64,000 nucleotides of DNA from JAUHXS01 sp965213575 (GTDB lineage: Bacteria; Bacteroidota; Bacteroidia; Chitinophagales; JAUHXS01), in the NCBI GenBank assembly GCA_965213575.1, contig CBDBZN010000016.1, positions 124,001 to 188,000 of the forward strand, read 5' to 3'. The notes under the pieces are model-generated. The model saw only the letters and a list, made by a program, of their open reading frames with translations. It was not told where the DNA came from and ran no database searches. The position numbers and the translations under genes were made by a program. This document shows, piece by piece, positions 46,565 to 57,063 of the stretch; position 1 is the stretch's first letter, and each line of letters starts with the position of its first letter.

Positions 46565-48334
46565 ATGCTGAGGACTCATACTTGCGGAGAATTAAATATA
46601 ACTGATATTAATAAAACAGTAACGCTAGCCGGCTGGGTACAAAAAAGCCGCGATTTAGGGGGTATGACATTTACTGATTTAAGAGATCGATACGGCATTA
46701 CGCAATTGGTATTTAATATGGATGTTAATCCTAAGTTATGTGAGCAAGCTCGTAAACTTTCTCGAGAATCTGTAATATCCGTCACCGGGACAGTAGCGGA
46801 GAGAAGTAACAAAAATAAAAATATCCCTACAGGAGAGATTGAAATACTCGTTGCCGAACTTAAAGTTCTCAATCCTGCCAAAACTCCGCCTTTTACTATT
46901 GAAGAAGATACAGATGGTGGGGAAGAAATAAGGATGCAATACCGGTATTTAGATTTACGAAGGAATGTAATGCGAAAAAATCTGGAACTTAGGCATAAGG
47001 TGGGAATTGAGATACGGAAATACTTAGATAAGATCGGATTTCTGGAAGTAGAAACACCTTTTCTTATCAAATCCACTCCGGAAGGCGCGCGAGATTTTGT
47101 TGTTCCTTCCCGTATGAATGAAGGAGAGTTTTATGCATTACCGCAGTCTCCGCAGACTTTCAAACAATTGCTTATGGTGGCAGGCTTTGATAAATATTAT
47201 CAAATAGTAAAGTGCTTCAGAGATGAGGATCTACGAGCTGATCGTCAGCCTGAGTTTACGCAGTTGGATTGTGAAATGTCATTCGTAGATCAAGAAGATA
47301 TTTTGTCGACTTTTGAAGGATTGGCTAAACATCTTTTCAAAACAATTTTAGATGTTACTATTACCGGCTTCCCTCGTATGCCTTATACAGAAGCCATGCA
47401 AAAATATGGTTCTGATAAGCCGGATACTCGTTTTGAAATGCTTTTCACTGAGTTAAATGATGTTGCTCAAGACAAAGGCTTCCAAATATTTGATAAGGCA
47501 GAGCTGGTGGTGGGTATTTGCGCTAAAAACTGTGCTGAATACACTAGAAAACAATTGGATGAATTAACAGAATTTGTAAAAAAACCTCAAATTGGTGCTA
47601 CCGGATTAGTGTATGTTAAACACAATCCTGATGGATCTTTTAAATCTTCTGTAGATAAATTTTATCATCAAGATATACTTAAAGCCTGGGCAGAAAAATT
47701 TAATTCGCAACCGGGAGATTTAATGTTGATTTTAGCCGGTAACAGTGATAAAACTCGAAAAGCACTCTCGGAACTACGATTAGAAATGGGTATACGATTA
47801 GGGTTGAGAGATCCTAAAAAGTACGCTTGCCTGTGGGTAACAGATTTTCCTCTTTTAGAGTATGATGAAGAAACACAGAGATATTATTCTATGCATCATC
47901 CTTTTACTTCTCCAAAAGCAGCGGATATTGGCCTTCTAGAGGAAAATCCGGGAGATGTTAGAGCAAATGCCTATGATTTAGTGATCAATGGTGTAGAAAT
48001 AGGCGGTGGCTCTATAAGAATTCACGATAAGGCACTTCAAAAGAAAATGTTTAGAATTCTTGGATTTACTGATGAGGAGGCTCAAGAACAGTTCGGGTTT
48101 TTGATGAATGCTTTTGAATATGGAGCTCCTCCACACGGGGGTGCTGCATTTGGCTTTGATAGATGGGTTGCTTTATTTGGAGGCAAAACAGATATTAGAG
48201 AATTCATAGCCTTTCCTAAAAATAATGCAGGACGAGATGTGATGATCGATGCTCCGGCAAAAATTGATCCGGCTCAATTGAAAGAGTTAGGACTTGCTAT
48301 TAAATCTAACCCGGAGATAATTAAGAATAGATAG
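46565..48334 (+). CDS. aspS: Aspartate-tRNA ligase AspS
   Basis: 589-residue bacterial-type class II synthetase. An N-terminal OB-fold anticodon-binding domain (LAGWVQKSRDLGGMTFTDLRD) is followed by the catalytic core with FLEVETPFLIKSTPEGARDF, QSPQTFKQLLMVAGFDKYYQIVKCFRDEDLRADRQPEFTQLD (motif 2), the GAD insert and GAAFGFDRWVALFGG (motif 3). It starts at ATG 46565, divergent from the T9SS remnant. Without Asn-tRNA data, it is not possible to say whether it is discriminating. Confidence 0.97.
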   Translation: MLRTHTCGELNITDINKTVTLAGWVQKSRDLGGMTFTDLRDRYGITQLVFNMDVNPKLCEQARKLSRESVISVTGTVAERSNKNKNIPTGEIEILVAELKVLNPAKTPPFTIEEDTDGGEEIRMQYRYLDLRRNVMRKNLELRHKVGIEIRKYLDKIGFLEVETPFLIKSTPEGARDFVVPSRMNEGEFYALPQSPQTFKQLLMVAGFDKYYQIVKCFRDEDLRADRQPEFTQLDCEMSFVDQEDILSTFEGLAKHLFKTILDVTITGFPRMPYTEAMQKYGSDKPDTRFEMLFTELNDVAQDKGFQIFDKAELVVGICAKNCAEYTRKQLDELTEFVKKPQIGATGLVYVKHNPDGSFKSSVDKFYHQDILKAWAEKFNSQPGDLMLILAGNSDKTRKALSELRLEMGIRLGLRDPKKYACLWVTDFPLLEYDEETQRYYSMHHPFTSPKAADIGLLEENPGDVRANAYDLVINGVEIGGGSIRIHDKALQKKMFRILGFTDEEAQEQFGFLMNAFEYGAPPHGGAAFGFDRWVALFGGKTDIREFIAFPKNNAGRDVMIDAPAKIDPAQLKELGLAIKSNPEIIKNR

Positions 48335-48479
48335 TTTGTGATAAGCTTTTATTCTTTTGCTGATGCATAATTAAACAACCTGCTGTAATGAATAAATCCT
48401 GAAGCTTTAGTCATATTCTTTATAATAATATGTAAGCCGAGTTTGAACTTTTAGTTAATGTAATTAATTATATATATTA

Positions 48480-49598
48480 ATGAAAATAGGCATAGTATGT
48501 TATCCTACATATGGAGGTAGTGGTGTAGTAGCCACAGAATTAGGCAAGGGCCTAGCATGTAAAGGCCATCAAGTTCATTTTATCGCCTATAGGCAACCGG
48601 CACGGCTTAACATTTTTCATGAAAATCTATATTTTCACGAGGTAGCTGTTGCTAAATATCCGCTATTTGAATATCCTCCTTACGAAACTGCTTTAGCTAG
48701 TACGTTAGTAGATGTTATCACACATGAGAAATTGGATGTGTTACATGTGCATTATGCTATTCCGCATGCCGCTTCAGCTTACATGGCTCGGCAAATTTTA
48801 AAGCAAAATAATATCGACATACCGATAGTTACTACTTTACACGGTACTGACATCACTTTGGTAGGTAAAAATAAAACTTATGAGCCGGTGGTTTCATTTT
48901 CTATTAATGAATCAGATATTGTTACAGCAGTTTCAGAGAGCTTAAAACAAGACACTTACAAATCATTTTCGGTTAATAAAGAAATTGAAGTGATCCCCAA
49001 CTTTATTGATTTTACAAAATTTAATAAAACAGATAAGCAGCATTTTAAAAAAGCTATTGCTCCAAATGGAGAAAAGATATTGATTCATATTTCAAATTTT
49101 AGAAAAGTAAAACGGGTTGGAGATGTAGTTAAAATTTTTCATGAAGTTTCTAAAAATATTGCTACAAAGCTCCTTTTAGTTGGTGATGGCCCTGAACGTA
49201 ACAATATTGAACAAATGTGTCGGAATTTAAATGTTTATAATGATGTTCGGTTTTTAGGTAAACAAGAAGCAGTTGACGAACTGTTAGCTGTATCAGATTT
49301 ATTTCTTATGCCTTCAGAATCAGAAAGCTTTGGATTAGCTGCTTTAGAAGCAATGGCATGTGGTGTTCCTGTAATATCTTCCAACATTGGGGGTATTCCT
49401 GAGTTAAATATTGAAGGAAAAACAGGCTATTTAAGTGATGTAGGCGATGTAAGGAGTATGGCTAAGCAAGCCATTAAATTATTGCAAGATGATGTTCTAT
49501 TAGCTGAGTTTAAAATAAACGCTTATGCACAGGCAGAGCAGTTTAATATTAATAAAATATTACCGCTCTACGAAAAGCTTTATGAAAAGGTGGTGTAA
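48480..49598 (+). CDS. bshA: N-acetyl-alpha-D-glucosaminyl L-malate synthase BshA
   Basis: First step of bacillithiol synthesis: transfer of GlcNAc from UDP-GlcNAc to L-malate. 372-residue GT4 glycosyltransferase with the BshA-specific N-terminus KIGIVCYPTYGGSGVVATELG, HVHYAIPHAASAYMA and TTLHGTDITLVG, and the retaining GT motif ESESFGLAALEAMACGVPVISS. Bacteroidota commonly use bacillithiol. bshB and bshC are not in the window. Confidence 0.93.
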   Translation: MKIGIVCYPTYGGSGVVATELGKGLACKGHQVHFIAYRQPARLNIFHENLYFHEVAVAKYPLFEYPPYETALASTLVDVITHEKLDVLHVHYAIPHAASAYMARQILKQNNIDIPIVTTLHGTDITLVGKNKTYEPVVSFSINESDIVTAVSESLKQDTYKSFSVNKEIEVIPNFIDFTKFNKTDKQHFKKAIAPNGEKILIHISNFRKVKRVGDVVKIFHEVSKNIATKLLLVGDGPERNNIEQMCRNLNVYNDVRFLGKQEAVDELLAVSDLFLMPSESESFGLAALEAMACGVPVISSNIGGIPELNIEGKTGYLSDVGDVRSMAKQAIKLLQDDVLLAEFKINAYAQAEQFNINKILPLYEKLYEKVV

Positions 49599-49665
49599 TA
49601 TTTAAAATGAATGGCTTTAAAACTTATAATAAGTAGTTATAATTTATTATCTTAATTTTAAAATC

Positions 49666-51612
49666 ATGATTATGTATAAGAAAACTTTATCTTTTTTAAT
49701 TCTATTTTCTATCCTCGTCAATTCTTTTACTATTAAAGCACAAGATGATGAGTGGCTAGACGATATTACGGATTTAGTTGGTTTAGATAGTGTTTTAGGT
49801 TTACGTATAAACGTAGTAGATATCAATAATGACATGTATCCTGATATTGCCATCATTAAGTCTTTAATAGTACATGAGGGGACAAAAGGTAAAGCTAGAA
49901 TATTCTTAAATGAGCAAGATCCGACATCCAGTAACGAGCAAGACCGAGTATTTGTTGAATTTACCGAAGCTTCTAAAATCAATACTGCTGTGGGAGACCC
50001 AACAGAATTGCGGAGAATTGATGAAATGACGTTTGCAGATATAGATAATGATGGAGACAATGATGTGATTACCGGAATATGGCATTATACCGAAAGTAAT
50101 GTATCCCACTTATCAGACCGATGTGAAGTCATGTTAAATGATGGTGCAGGACACTTTACTCATGTAGCTGATGACGGATTAGAAGGGCTCGGGCTGATTA
50201 GTGCGTCCGGATTTTCTTTCTTAGATTATAATGCTGATGGATTTTTAGATGTGTATGTTGCGACTTATTTTCAAGATTATCGGACCAGCAGATTTGAGCA
50301 AGACTTTCTCTTGCAGGGAAATGGAGATGGTACATTTACTGATGTTTCTTTTACAGCCGGTATCGGCTTTATTGAGTTTCCAATGCAAGGCGCTTCTGTC
50401 ACAGATTGGAATAATGATGGACATCCGGATATTTTAACGTCTCCATATTGTAGAAGTGATGGTAGCTTATGGAAAAATAATGGAAATGGGACGTTTACAG
50501 ATGTTGCTGCTAGTGTGGGATACAATGCTAGAACAATGACGGGAGATGTAGATCAGTCAGGACCTCGAACATTATGTCAGTGGGGAGCTATTCCACATGA
50601 TTTCGATAATGATGGAGATATAGATATTTTACATGTATCAGTCCATGGTGGTATTGATCCCGGAGAAGGAAGGTCTGTCATTGCCGTTAATAAAGGTGAA
50701 GCTGAGGATTATGAATTGGAGTGGGATTTAGATAGATTAATAAGAAACAATCCTCAATCTTTTCATCTCGGAAATACTGACGGCTTATGGATTGATATTG
50801 ATAATGATATGCTCTCTGACGTTGTTATGGCTGAAGCTGAATATATAAACTCTACGGATAGACTTTATATTTACCACCATCAAGCAGATCACATCCTTGA
50901 AGATATTACGCTTGATTTACGATTATTGGGTATAAAATCACCTCACAGCATGGAATCTTTTGACTTTGATCGAGATGGTGATAATGATATTCTTACCAGC
51001 TCTAATAGAACTGCCGGGTCATTTAATCGCGATGAAAATTGTCAATTAGTAGTTTTAGAAAACGCGATTGGCAATGAAAATAATTGGGTTACTATAAAAT
51101 TAGAAGGAAATCAGAACATGAATAGAAATGCGATTGGAGCTAAAATTAAAGTGACTGCCGGCGGAGTTACGCAAACCAAAGAAGTACAGGCTGGATATAG
51201 CCATTTTGGGGGCCAGTCTCCTTTTTACATCAACTTTGGGTTAGGTAATAATCCGAGCATTGAAAAAGTTGAAGTTATATGGCCTTCTAATATTGCTTCT
51301 CCTACAGTCATTAATAATTTACACACAAATCAATTTATGACTATAAGTCCAGATGGATTTGTAGGTCGAGATGAAATTAATTTGAGTCAAGAAAACAAAT
51401 TGTTTTATCCTAACCCGGCAATTGATAATATTAGAATTCAAGAACAATATCAGGATTATTTAATAGAGGTATATAGCTTATTAGGTGACTTAGTATATAC
51501 TGCTCCTAAAAATCAACAAAATATTAGTATTGGTAAAATTGCTGCCGGAGTATATATGATACAATTTATAAAAGGTAATGACGTACTAGTCGAGCGACTG
51601 GTGATTCAATAA
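49666..51612 (+). CDS. Secreted FG-GAP/VCBS repeat and ASPIC/UnbV protein with T9SS type A sorting domain
   Basis: 648 residues. A signal peptide ends NSFTIKAQ, followed by calcium-binding-like FG-GAP blades (DINNDMYPDIAI, DIDNDGDNDVITG, DYNADGFLDVYVATY, DWNNDGHPDILTS, DFDNDGDIDIL). An ASPIC/UnbV segment (NRNAIGAKIKVTAGGVTQTKEVQ, INFGLGNNPSIEKVEVIWPS) and a C-terminal type A sorting domain (FYPNPAIDNIRI, SLLGDLVYTA, GVYMIQFIKG) follow. It is a surface or secreted protein exported by T9SS; the ligand is unknown. It may be co-transcribed with the next gene, 11 bases downstream. Confidence 0.85.
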   Translation: MIMYKKTLSFLILFSILVNSFTIKAQDDEWLDDITDLVGLDSVLGLRINVVDINNDMYPDIAIIKSLIVHEGTKGKARIFLNEQDPTSSNEQDRVFVEFTEASKINTAVGDPTELRRIDEMTFADIDNDGDNDVITGIWHYTESNVSHLSDRCEVMLNDGAGHFTHVADDGLEGLGLISASGFSFLDYNADGFLDVYVATYFQDYRTSRFEQDFLLQGNGDGTFTDVSFTAGIGFIEFPMQGASVTDWNNDGHPDILTSPYCRSDGSLWKNNGNGTFTDVAASVGYNARTMTGDVDQSGPRTLCQWGAIPHDFDNDGDIDILHVSVHGGIDPGEGRSVIAVNKGEAEDYELEWDLDRLIRNNPQSFHLGNTDGLWIDIDNDMLSDVVMAEAEYINSTDRLYIYHHQADHILEDITLDLRLLGIKSPHSMESFDFDRDGDNDILTSSNRTAGSFNRDENCQLVVLENAIGNENNWVTIKLEGNQNMNRNAIGAKIKVTAGGVTQTKEVQAGYSHFGGQSPFYINFGLGNNPSIEKVEVIWPSNIASPTVINNLHTNQFMTISPDGFVGRDEINLSQENKLFYPNPAIDNIRIQEQYQDYLIEVYSLLGDLVYTAPKNQQNISIGKIAAGVYMIQFIKGNDVLVERLVIQ

Positions 51613-51623
51613 AAAATTTAAAG

Positions 51624-52478
51624 GTGAGAATTAAAAACGCTTTTTTTTTATTAAGCTTTTGTAGTATTAGTTTACTATTAGTGCGCTGCAAACAAGAAAC
51701 GAATCATGAGTTTCCCCCTGAAGCATCTTTTACATATACAATAAATAGTTTAACAGTAAATTTCAATAATACTTCTACAAATGATCCTAGTACATTGTTT
51801 TGGGATTATGGAGATGGCACATCCGGTACTGCTATGAATCATACATATATAAAAGATAGTACCTATATAGTTACGCTAACCGCTATAAACGACGCAGGTG
51901 AAGATCAAATAAGTCAGAGCATAGTTGTTGCAGAAGAATTACATCTGATTGAAATTAAAACTGATTTTGGCGATATGATCATGTGGCTATATGATGAAAC
52001 GCCACTTCATAAAGAGAACTTTTTAACTTTAGCAGATAGCGGTTTCTACGACAGTACTACTTTTCACCGGATCATCAATGGTTTTGTCATACAAGGAGGA
52101 GATCCGAACAGTAAAGATAATGATCCCACAAACGATGGTATCGGAGGCCCCGGTTATGAGATTGATGCAGAAATAAACAGTGATTTAACACACGTATATG
52201 GTGCAGTAGGAGCTGCCAGAATGCCTGACAATGTCAACCCTTTAAAAAAATCTAATGGATCACAATTCTATATTGTAGAATCTCAGAATGGGGCTCACCA
52301 ACTAGATGATGATTATACAGTTTTTGGTATCATTATAGATGGTATGGAAGCTGCAGAGATAATAGCAACGCAACCTAAAGACGGAGCCGACCGGCCCATT
52401 AGTGATATTAGGATGGACGTGAATGTTATTACCAAAACCAGAACAGAACTTGCTGATGAATACGAATTTGAATTATAG
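51624..52478 (+). CDS. PKD domain-cyclophilin peptidyl-prolyl isomerase, probable lipoprotein
   Basis: 284 residues starting at GTG. The N-terminus has a signal-like helix ending SLLLVRCKQE, where Cys22 could be lipidated although Arg at -1 is atypical. A PKD domain (about 32-100, EASFTYTINSLTVNFNNTS, WDYGDGTS, YIVTLTAINDAG) is followed by a cyclophilin-type PPIase (about 108-275, GFYDSTTFHRIINGFVIQGGDP, SNGSQFYIVES). It would be a periplasmic or surface proline isomerase acting on exported proteins. The fusion of PKD with cyclophilin is not the common architecture. Confidence 0.82.
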   Translation: MRIKNAFFLLSFCSISLLLVRCKQETNHEFPPEASFTYTINSLTVNFNNTSTNDPSTLFWDYGDGTSGTAMNHTYIKDSTYIVTLTAINDAGEDQISQSIVVAEELHLIEIKTDFGDMIMWLYDETPLHKENFLTLADSGFYDSTTFHRIINGFVIQGGDPNSKDNDPTNDGIGGPGYEIDAEINSDLTHVYGAVGAARMPDNVNPLKKSNGSQFYIVESQNGAHQLDDDYTVFGIIIDGMEAAEIIATQPKDGADRPISDIRMDVNVITKTRTELADEYEFEL

Positions 52479-52552
52479 GTTTCAACTTTACCCCACGCTA
52501 GTTTGTATTTTCTTGATTTAATTTCCCTCCTTATATTGCCTACCTTTACAGG

Positions 52553-53266
52553 ATGACGAAATTAAGCATAAACATTAATAAGTTTGCGACGCTGCGTAAT
52601 GCTAGAGGTGGCAATTTGCCCGACATTGTTCAAGCTGCTAAAGACTGTGAAACATTCGGAGCGCAAGGTATTACTGTCCACCCCCGGCCGGATGAACGTC
52701 ATATCCGATATCAAGATGTACTTGACCTAAAACCTGTTTTGTCTACAGAATTTAATATTGAAGGATATCCATCACCTAAATTCTTAGATTTAATTAAAAA
52801 AATTAAGCCAGCACAATGTACTTTAGTCCCAGATCCTCCGAATGTACTCACTTCCAATCAAGGCTGGGATACGTTGAAAAATAAAGAACTGTTACATGAA
52901 GTTATTAAAGAACTTCACCTTTATAATATTCGAGTTTCTTTATTTATTGATCCGATAGAGCAGTTTATAGAAGGTGCCGCTAAAGTAGAAGCGGACAGAA
53001 TAGAGTTATATACCGGCCCATTTGCTGAAAATTACTCTACTCATCCCGCAAAAGCGATTGAGCCATATGCTCAAGCTGCTAATTTTGCTCGAACCATTGG
53101 TTTGGGTATGAATGCGGGCCATGATTTGAACTTAGAAAATTTAAAATTTTTAAAAGAAAATATTCCCTTTTTGGATGAAGTATCGATTGGGCATGCGTTA
53201 GTTTGCGATGCTTTATATCTTGGATTAGAAAAAACGATTAAATCTTATTTGAATTTATTGAAGTAA
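52553..53266 (+). CDS. pdxJ: Pyridoxine 5'-phosphate synthase PdxJ
   Basis: Condenses DXP with the PdxA product to give pyridoxine 5'-phosphate. 237 residues with the family N-terminus LSININKFATLRNARGG, GITVHPRPDERHI, FNIEGYPS and the C-terminal NAGHDLNLENL and EVSIGHALVCDAL. It is the second DXP-pathway PLP gene in the window besides pdxA, about 50 kb away. It converges on the next T9SS cargo gene with an 18-base gap. Confidence 0.95.
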   Translation: MTKLSININKFATLRNARGGNLPDIVQAAKDCETFGAQGITVHPRPDERHIRYQDVLDLKPVLSTEFNIEGYPSPKFLDLIKKIKPAQCTLVPDPPNVLTSNQGWDTLKNKELLHEVIKELHLYNIRVSLFIDPIEQFIEGAAKVEADRIELYTGPFAENYSTHPAKAIEPYAQAANFARTIGLGMNAGHDLNLENLKFLKENIPFLDEVSIGHALVCDALYLGLEKTIKSYLNLLK

Positions 53267-53283
53267 TGATGCTTTTATCAAGA

Positions 53284-56124
53284 TTACCTTAAAACAGTAA
53301 TATTACCGGAATATTTGTCTTTTTGGTTAACTATAATGCGATAAATATAAACATCATTTGCAGCTATATCTTTATTACGGTATAAGCCTTTCCATCTTTC
53401 TGATATATCCTTAGTTTTAAAAATCAAATTACCATGTCGATCATAGATATACAATTCGTAAGAATCATAGCTACCTAGCAAAATAGGATTAAAAGAAGGA
53501 TTTTCATCTGCTACAGCATTCGGAATAAATAAAGTGTAGCTAGTATCTTCACATAAGCCTTCATCAATTACTGTAATAGTTGTATCAAATTGTTCTATAC
53601 AGCCATTATACAATCCTGATATTGATATGGTATATTCGGTAGTAGCCATAGGACTGACAATTATTTTGGGAGAGCTGTCTCCCGTACTCCAAGTATATTC
53701 TCCTCCTCCACTGGCAAGTAAAAAAATAGAGTCCTCTGCACAAGAAAATATAGTATTGTCACTTACTTCAAAAGTAAACTCATCTTGTGGAATGTTAAAT
53801 CTTGTTATAAAAAAATGACTATCCCATGCTCCATCAGAAGTAACCGTACTATCATAAAACGCCTCTCCCATTTTTTTTAATGGAAAATTATCTAATTCTG
53901 ATACATTCGTAACGTTCCACAGGGCACCTGTTAAATATAATTTGTGCCTATTATCCATCGTTAATCGAGCACGTCTTTCTTCTGTATTACTTCCAAAATA
54001 AGTTGCCCAGGTAAGTTCACCTTCTGAAGAAAATTTACCTAAATAAAGGTCTGATTTTACACCTTGATCCAATTGACTATCAAAAAAAACCTCATCTACC
54101 GGTTCTTGAACCGGCATATTTTCAGATCCTTGTACTTCAATGGCAAAATATAAATTATCACATTGATCCACATACAAAGCCTGATTACTTGTGGGCGATT
54201 CCCCACCCACATCACCGAAATAAGTACTCCACAAAAGTTTATCATTACTATTAAATTTAGCGAGAAAAGCATCTGTATTACCATTGAAATCAGGATCATT
54301 ATAGTATCCTTTTGCATTTTTTATAGGAAAATTATCTGATTTAGTTGATCCGATTATAAATAAATTATCTTCACTATCGAATGCTAATGAGTGTATATAA
54401 TCTGCTTCCCTTCCTCCAAAAAAAGTACTCCATATAAGTTCATGAGCTTTATTGAGTTTAACGATAAAACCATCTCCAATACCTTCCCCATAGGTATCTA
54501 ATACAAAACTTCCCGGATGTTCTACAATAGGGAAAACACCTTGATCAGTATACCCCACTATATAAATATCCTCATTATTATTCACGATTATATCGTTGGG
54601 ATAAATGTGGCCATTAGGCATATCGCGCCCATCATTATAATAGGTTGACCATATTAATTCATATGATGAATTAAACTTAGCGATGAACATTTCAAGGCCT
54701 TCAGTAGGTAATCTATCAGCAAAAAATCCATCGGCATTCTGTAAAGGGAATAGATTCTCGGCTCTCGTATTCCCACTTATTAAAATATTTTGCTGTGCAT
54801 CTACTGTAACTGCCGTAATAGCATTACTTATATCCCCCCCGAAAAAAGTAGACCATAGCCTTTGGCTATTTTTATTAAATGCTAATATCCACCCTTCCGA
54901 ACCTTCATAGGTTATACTTATATCCGGAGCCATATAGGTCTGCATATATCCTGTAATAGGTGGATGTAAAGGAAAATCTTCCGAAATGGTAGTGCCTACT
55001 AAATATATGTTGTCATGTGAATCTACGGTAGATGCCCATACCTGATCATATTTTGTACCTCCATAATAAGTATTCCATAAAAGGGTACCACTGCTGTCGA
55101 ATTTTGTTATAAAAATATCTGCTGAAGGCAAAAATCCATTACCCATAAATGTTCCTGTATAAAAATCCAGATCACCTTCTAGAACAGGGAAATCGAAAGA
55201 TCGAGTGAGCCCGGAAATTATCAGGCTATTTTCGCTATCGGTGATAGTTGTTTCTTGAAATGAAGATTGAAATCCACCATCAAATAAAGTTGACCACTCT
55301 ATAGGCGGGTCTATTACTAATATTTTATTCTTATTAATAGGCTCATCGATTGATATACTTACTTCTTTTGCAAAGTAATCATCCGACTTTTTATTGCTTT
55401 TCTCCATATTATATATAGATGATAGGCTGACTGACGTCGAAGTAGTCAAATAATTAGCTGGTACCTGATCGTTTACTAAATTGTTTTTTTGCTGATAATA
55501 ACAAGTTAACTGTCCTTCTTGTAATTCATTTAATGGAGTTTTTATGGTAATTTGATCTTCGTTTTCTACTTTAATATCACCTGCACCGATATATCTTAAT
55601 TTTATATTCTTATAATTTCCTCCGGGGTAAATAATAAAGGAATATTTAAATGCGCCTCTATCAAGTGTTAGTTCCCAGTCTATATTAGGATAAACTTCTT
55701 TAATAGTAATTTTTTTATAGCTCTGAACACCCATTATTCCTTCCGGACATTGTGGTAGAAAATAATTATTTACCACTTGTAGTGTGTTTTCTGAAATAAT
55801 ATTTGAAGGATCAATATTAGCATTCACCAGGCTTACATCAAACCTTTCCCAGCTAGAATTAGCACTATCAGCATCGGAATAATTAATAAAAGAATAAGTC
55901 AATCCGGTTTTAGTAATATATACATCTAATCCCGGCGAAGATGTTTTAAAATAAACATACGGTATTGGATTGCCTTTTATGTCTTGCAATTGGCCTTTAT
56001 TTTCTAAAAAAGCACTATAAATATTACCAAAAAGAATATTGGTGCTGATAAAATAACATACCAAACAATTGATTATGTAAAAAGCATTTTTGTAAAAAGA
56101 TATTTTTGACATATATTTATTCAT
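53284..56124 (-). CDS. Large secreted SBBP-type beta-propeller repeat protein with T9SS type B sorting domain
   Basis: About 946 residues. After a signal sequence comes an N-terminal domain (ENKGQLQDIKGNPIPYVYFK), then seven or so repeats each carrying a WSTYFGG-type motif and a VDSHDNIYLVGTT-type motif (SBBP/propeller blades), an Ig-like segment (SGGGEYTWSTGDSS) and a C-terminal type B-like domain (ELYIYDRHGNLIFKT, YRNKDIAANDVYIYRIIV). Alternative starts are 56154 and 56112. The ATG at 56122-56124 overlaps the upstream stop by 8 bases, so the two cargo genes are coupled. Role is unknown; exposure on the cell surface is likely. Confidence 0.82.
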   Translation of the reverse strand: MNKYMSKISFYKNAFYIINCLVCYFISTNILFGNIYSAFLENKGQLQDIKGNPIPYVYFKTSSPGLDVYITKTGLTYSFINYSDADSANSSWERFDVSLVNANIDPSNIISENTLQVVNNYFLPQCPEGIMGVQSYKKITIKEVYPNIDWELTLDRGAFKYSFIIYPGGNYKNIKLRYIGAGDIKVENEDQITIKTPLNELQEGQLTCYYQQKNNLVNDQVPANYLTTSTSVSLSSIYNMEKSNKKSDDYFAKEVSISIDEPINKNKILVIDPPIEWSTLFDGGFQSSFQETTITDSENSLIISGLTRSFDFPVLEGDLDFYTGTFMGNGFLPSADIFITKFDSSGTLLWNTYYGGTKYDQVWASTVDSHDNIYLVGTTISEDFPLHPPITGYMQTYMAPDISITYEGSEGWILAFNKNSQRLWSTFFGGDISNAITAVTVDAQQNILISGNTRAENLFPLQNADGFFADRLPTEGLEMFIAKFNSSYELIWSTYYNDGRDMPNGHIYPNDIIVNNNEDIYIVGYTDQGVFPIVEHPGSFVLDTYGEGIGDGFIVKLNKAHELIWSTFFGGREADYIHSLAFDSEDNLFIIGSTKSDNFPIKNAKGYYNDPDFNGNTDAFLAKFNSNDKLLWSTYFGDVGGESPTSNQALYVDQCDNLYFAIEVQGSENMPVQEPVDEVFFDSQLDQGVKSDLYLGKFSSEGELTWATYFGSNTEERRARLTMDNRHKLYLTGALWNVTNVSELDNFPLKKMGEAFYDSTVTSDGAWDSHFFITRFNIPQDEFTFEVSDNTIFSCAEDSIFLLASGGGEYTWSTGDSSPKIIVSPMATTEYTISISGLYNGCIEQFDTTITVIDEGLCEDTSYTLFIPNAVADENPSFNPILLGSYDSYELYIYDRHGNLIFKTKDISERWKGLYRNKDIAANDVYIYRIIVNQKDKYSGNITVLR

Positions 56125-56971
56125 TAATAAATACTTGCTGTATATACTCTGCACTAGGTATTGCTAGTAAATAAATCCCAGAACTTGGCCAGGTTATATT
56201 TAATTCGGCATGCTGATCTAGTTTTCCAGAATAAACTTGTTGCCCGTTGATGCTATAAATTTCGATAAGATTATTTGCAAACTTATTTATCTCGTAGCAT
56301 GCCAAGTTGCCTTTAGAGTTAATGTAAAAATAAGTTTGTTGATTATTATAAGTATCTATTAAATTAATAGAAGTGTTTGTCCCACTACAACTATCAATCA
56401 CACTTACAATTACTGTATCTTTTTGTGCGCAATCCAGACTGTCACCTCTATAGCTGGTAACAATAACTATTTGGTCTCCTGCAGTAGAACCACAAAACTC
56501 AGGATTCTTAAATGTTTTATCTTCAATAAATTCCGATTCCCAGGTATATATTTGTCCTCCTGTTGGGCCTTTAAGTATAACACAGGAATCTAGGCATGTA
56601 CTATAATGAGTTTCAGGAATCGTATCAACTTCAGCTAAAGTATATGTTATCTCTCCTTGAATTTCTCCTTCTGATGAAGAATCTGTTTGTTGCACAACTT
56701 TTGCAGTAAATGAATTTCCTACCGGACAAACATTTATGTTGTTCATGGAATCTAACTGCGGTTGATATACCTCATTAAAATACCATTTATAATCATGATT
56801 TTCCGGATCAAAAGGGTTATCTACTACCAAGCGGAAACATTGGCCTTTGCAATATTCCCTATCCTCTCCTAGAAAAAACTTTTCGTCGCCTGCAAGGGTT
56901 ATATTAGATAAAACTAAGTTTAAAACTAAAATTAAAAATAATTGTAAATAGCGGTTATGGAGAGTATTCAT
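56117..56971 (-). CDS. Secreted cysteine-containing protein with T9SS type A-like C-terminal domain
   Basis: 284 residues. A signal peptide ends LSNITLAG. The middle is cysteine-bearing and beta-rich with PKD/Ig-like spacing (YCKGQCFRLVVDNPFDP, TCLDSCVILKGPTGGQIYTWESEF). The C-terminus resembles a type A sorting domain without the usual NPxxG opening (LIEIYSINGQQVYSGKLD, WPSSGIYLLAIP, YIQQVFINE). It lies immediately upstream of, and overlaps, the SBBP-repeat gene. No known function. Confidence 0.7.
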   Translation of the reverse strand: MNTLHNRYLQLFLILVLNLVLSNITLAGDEKFFLGEDREYCKGQCFRLVVDNPFDPENHDYKWYFNEVYQPQLDSMNNINVCPVGNSFTAKVVQQTDSSSEGEIQGEITYTLAEVDTIPETHYSTCLDSCVILKGPTGGQIYTWESEFIEDKTFKNPEFCGSTAGDQIVIVTSYRGDSLDCAQKDTVIVSVIDSCSGTNTSINLIDTYNNQQTYFYINSKGNLACYEINKFANNLIEIYSINGQQVYSGKLDQHAELNITWPSSGIYLLAIPSAEYIQQVFINE

Positions 56972-57063
56972 ATAGGGATAATTAGATATATAGTAAATTA
57001 ATGCATAACAATTTACTTAAAATAAATCATTTAAAAAAATTTAGTGATATTAATAACTGCATT

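Noticed and set aside
46576..47076. 166-residue minus-strand ORF inside aspS
   Set aside because: Fully antisense to the strongly conserved N-terminal half of AspS.
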